From: an uncultured Bacilli bacterium
GTDB taxonomy: Bacteria; Bacillota_I; Bacilli_A; RF39; UBA660
Direction: 5' to 3'
Assembly: GCA_947630935.1 (NCBI GenBank)
Contig: CANRJL010000065.1
Location: 1-6,040 of the forward strand
DNA: 6,040 bases
The position numbers and the translations under genes were made by a program. The notes beneath the pieces are model-generated. The model saw only the letters and a list, made by a program, of their open reading frames with translations. It did not search any database and was not told where the DNA came from. Of the stretch, positions 5,788 through 6,040 are shown in pieces; position 1 is the stretch's first letter; the number at the start of each line of letters is the position of its first letter.

Positions 5788-5863
5788 TGGCTGCCTCGGC
5801 TGGGTTCGAACCAGCGGAATGCAGGAGTCAAAGTCCTGTGCCTTACCACTTGGCTACGAGGCA
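5788..5863 (-). tRNA. tRNA-Gln (anticodon TTG)
   Basis: A complete 76-nt tRNA including encoded CCA. The acceptor stem TGCCTCG pairs with CGAGGCA, giving the U1-A72 pair usual for bacterial glutamine tRNA. The anticodon loop CTTTGAC gives TTG. The T arm is GCTGGTTCGAACCCAGC. It lies 13 nt after tRNA-Tyr in the same transcript. Confidence 0.97.
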
Positions 5864-5876
5864 ATATTTTAAAAAA

Positions 5877-5960
5877 TGGTGGAGGGACATGGATTTGAAC
5901 CATGGAACCCGAAGGAACAGATTTACAGTCTGCCGCGTTTGACCACTTCGCTATCCCTCC
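5877..5960 (-). tRNA. tRNA-Tyr (anticodon GTA)
   Basis: A complete 84-nt class II tRNA with a long variable arm (around TTCCTTCGGGTTC) and encoded CCA. The acceptor stem GGAGGGA pairs with TCCCTCC. The anticodon loop CTGTAAA gives GTA. The long variable arm is diagnostic of bacterial tyrosine tRNA when combined with this anticodon. It lies 4 nt after tRNA-Thr. Confidence 0.97.
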
Positions 5961-5964
5961 AAGA

Positions 5965-6040
5965 TGGTGCCGACAGAGGGAGTCGAACCCCCAACCTACT
6001 GATTACAAGTCAGTTGCGCTACCAGTTACGCTATGTCGGC
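5965..6040 (-). tRNA. tRNA-Thr (anticodon TGT)
   Basis: A complete 76-nt tRNA whose first base falls on the last base of the window. The acceptor stem GCCGACA pairs with TGTCGGC and CCA is encoded. The anticodon loop CTTGTAA gives TGT. The T arm is GGGGGTTCGACTCCCTC, allowing one non-Watson-Crick pair. The promoter and any further tRNA genes of this cluster lie outside the window. Confidence 0.96.

Noticed and set aside
1..6040. CRISPR array, insertion sequence or prophage
   Set aside because: No regularly spaced direct repeats, transposase, integrase or phage structural genes are visible. The tRNA genes are intact, with no obvious attachment-site duplication inside the window.

Overview
The window is AT-rich DNA from a low-GC Gram-positive bacterium of the Firmicutes/Bacillota, probably an Erysipelotrichia/Bacilli- or Clostridia-type gut lineage. 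The evidence is the strong A/T codon bias, purine-rich Shine-Dalgarno sites, CCA-encoding tRNA genes in a tight cluster, a YtgP/SpoVB-type flippase and a MurT/GatD-type gene pair. TGA is used as a stop (at 2411-2413 and 38-40) and Trp is TGG, so this is not a TGA=Trp mollicute code. Species cannot be named. All features lie on the minus strand, so the transcriptional order runs from high to low coordinates.

Layout in order of transcription. (1) 6040-5703: four tRNA genes (Thr-TGT, Tyr-GTA, Gln-TTG, Lys-TTT), the end of a cluster that continues outside the window, closed by a hairpin terminator at about 5662-5689. (2) 5426-699: a compact four-gene operon behind an extended -10 promoter (5455-5483). 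It encodes a MurJ/YtgP-like MOP flippase, a MurT-like Mur ligase, a GatD-like class I amidotransferase homologue and a sugar-transfer-associated ATP-grasp protein. The gene junctions are 1 nt apart, 26 nt overlapping and 16 nt apart, and the operon ends in a terminator hairpin at 666-696. (3) 698-497: a short intergenic region with a long 81-nt imperfect hairpin and an 18-bp palindrome. (4) 496-38: a small XRE-type HTH regulator and an unrecognised 72-aa protein, directly abutting, ending in a terminator that overlaps the last codons.

How the genes may work together. MurT/GatD normally amidates the D-Glu of lipid II, and MurJ-type flippases move lipid-linked precursors across the membrane, so the operon looks like an envelope-precursor modification and export module. 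The main surprise is that the GatD-like subunit has Thr where the family has its nucleophilic Cys and Ile where it has its catalytic His. The C-terminal domain of the MurT-like partner has also drifted at conserved motifs, while its ATP-binding loop and zinc ribbon are intact. The pair may therefore not use glutamine-derived ammonia. With an ATP-grasp ligase in the same operon, it may belong to a variant cell-envelope ligation pathway. That reading is inference; the residue substitutions are read directly from the sequence.
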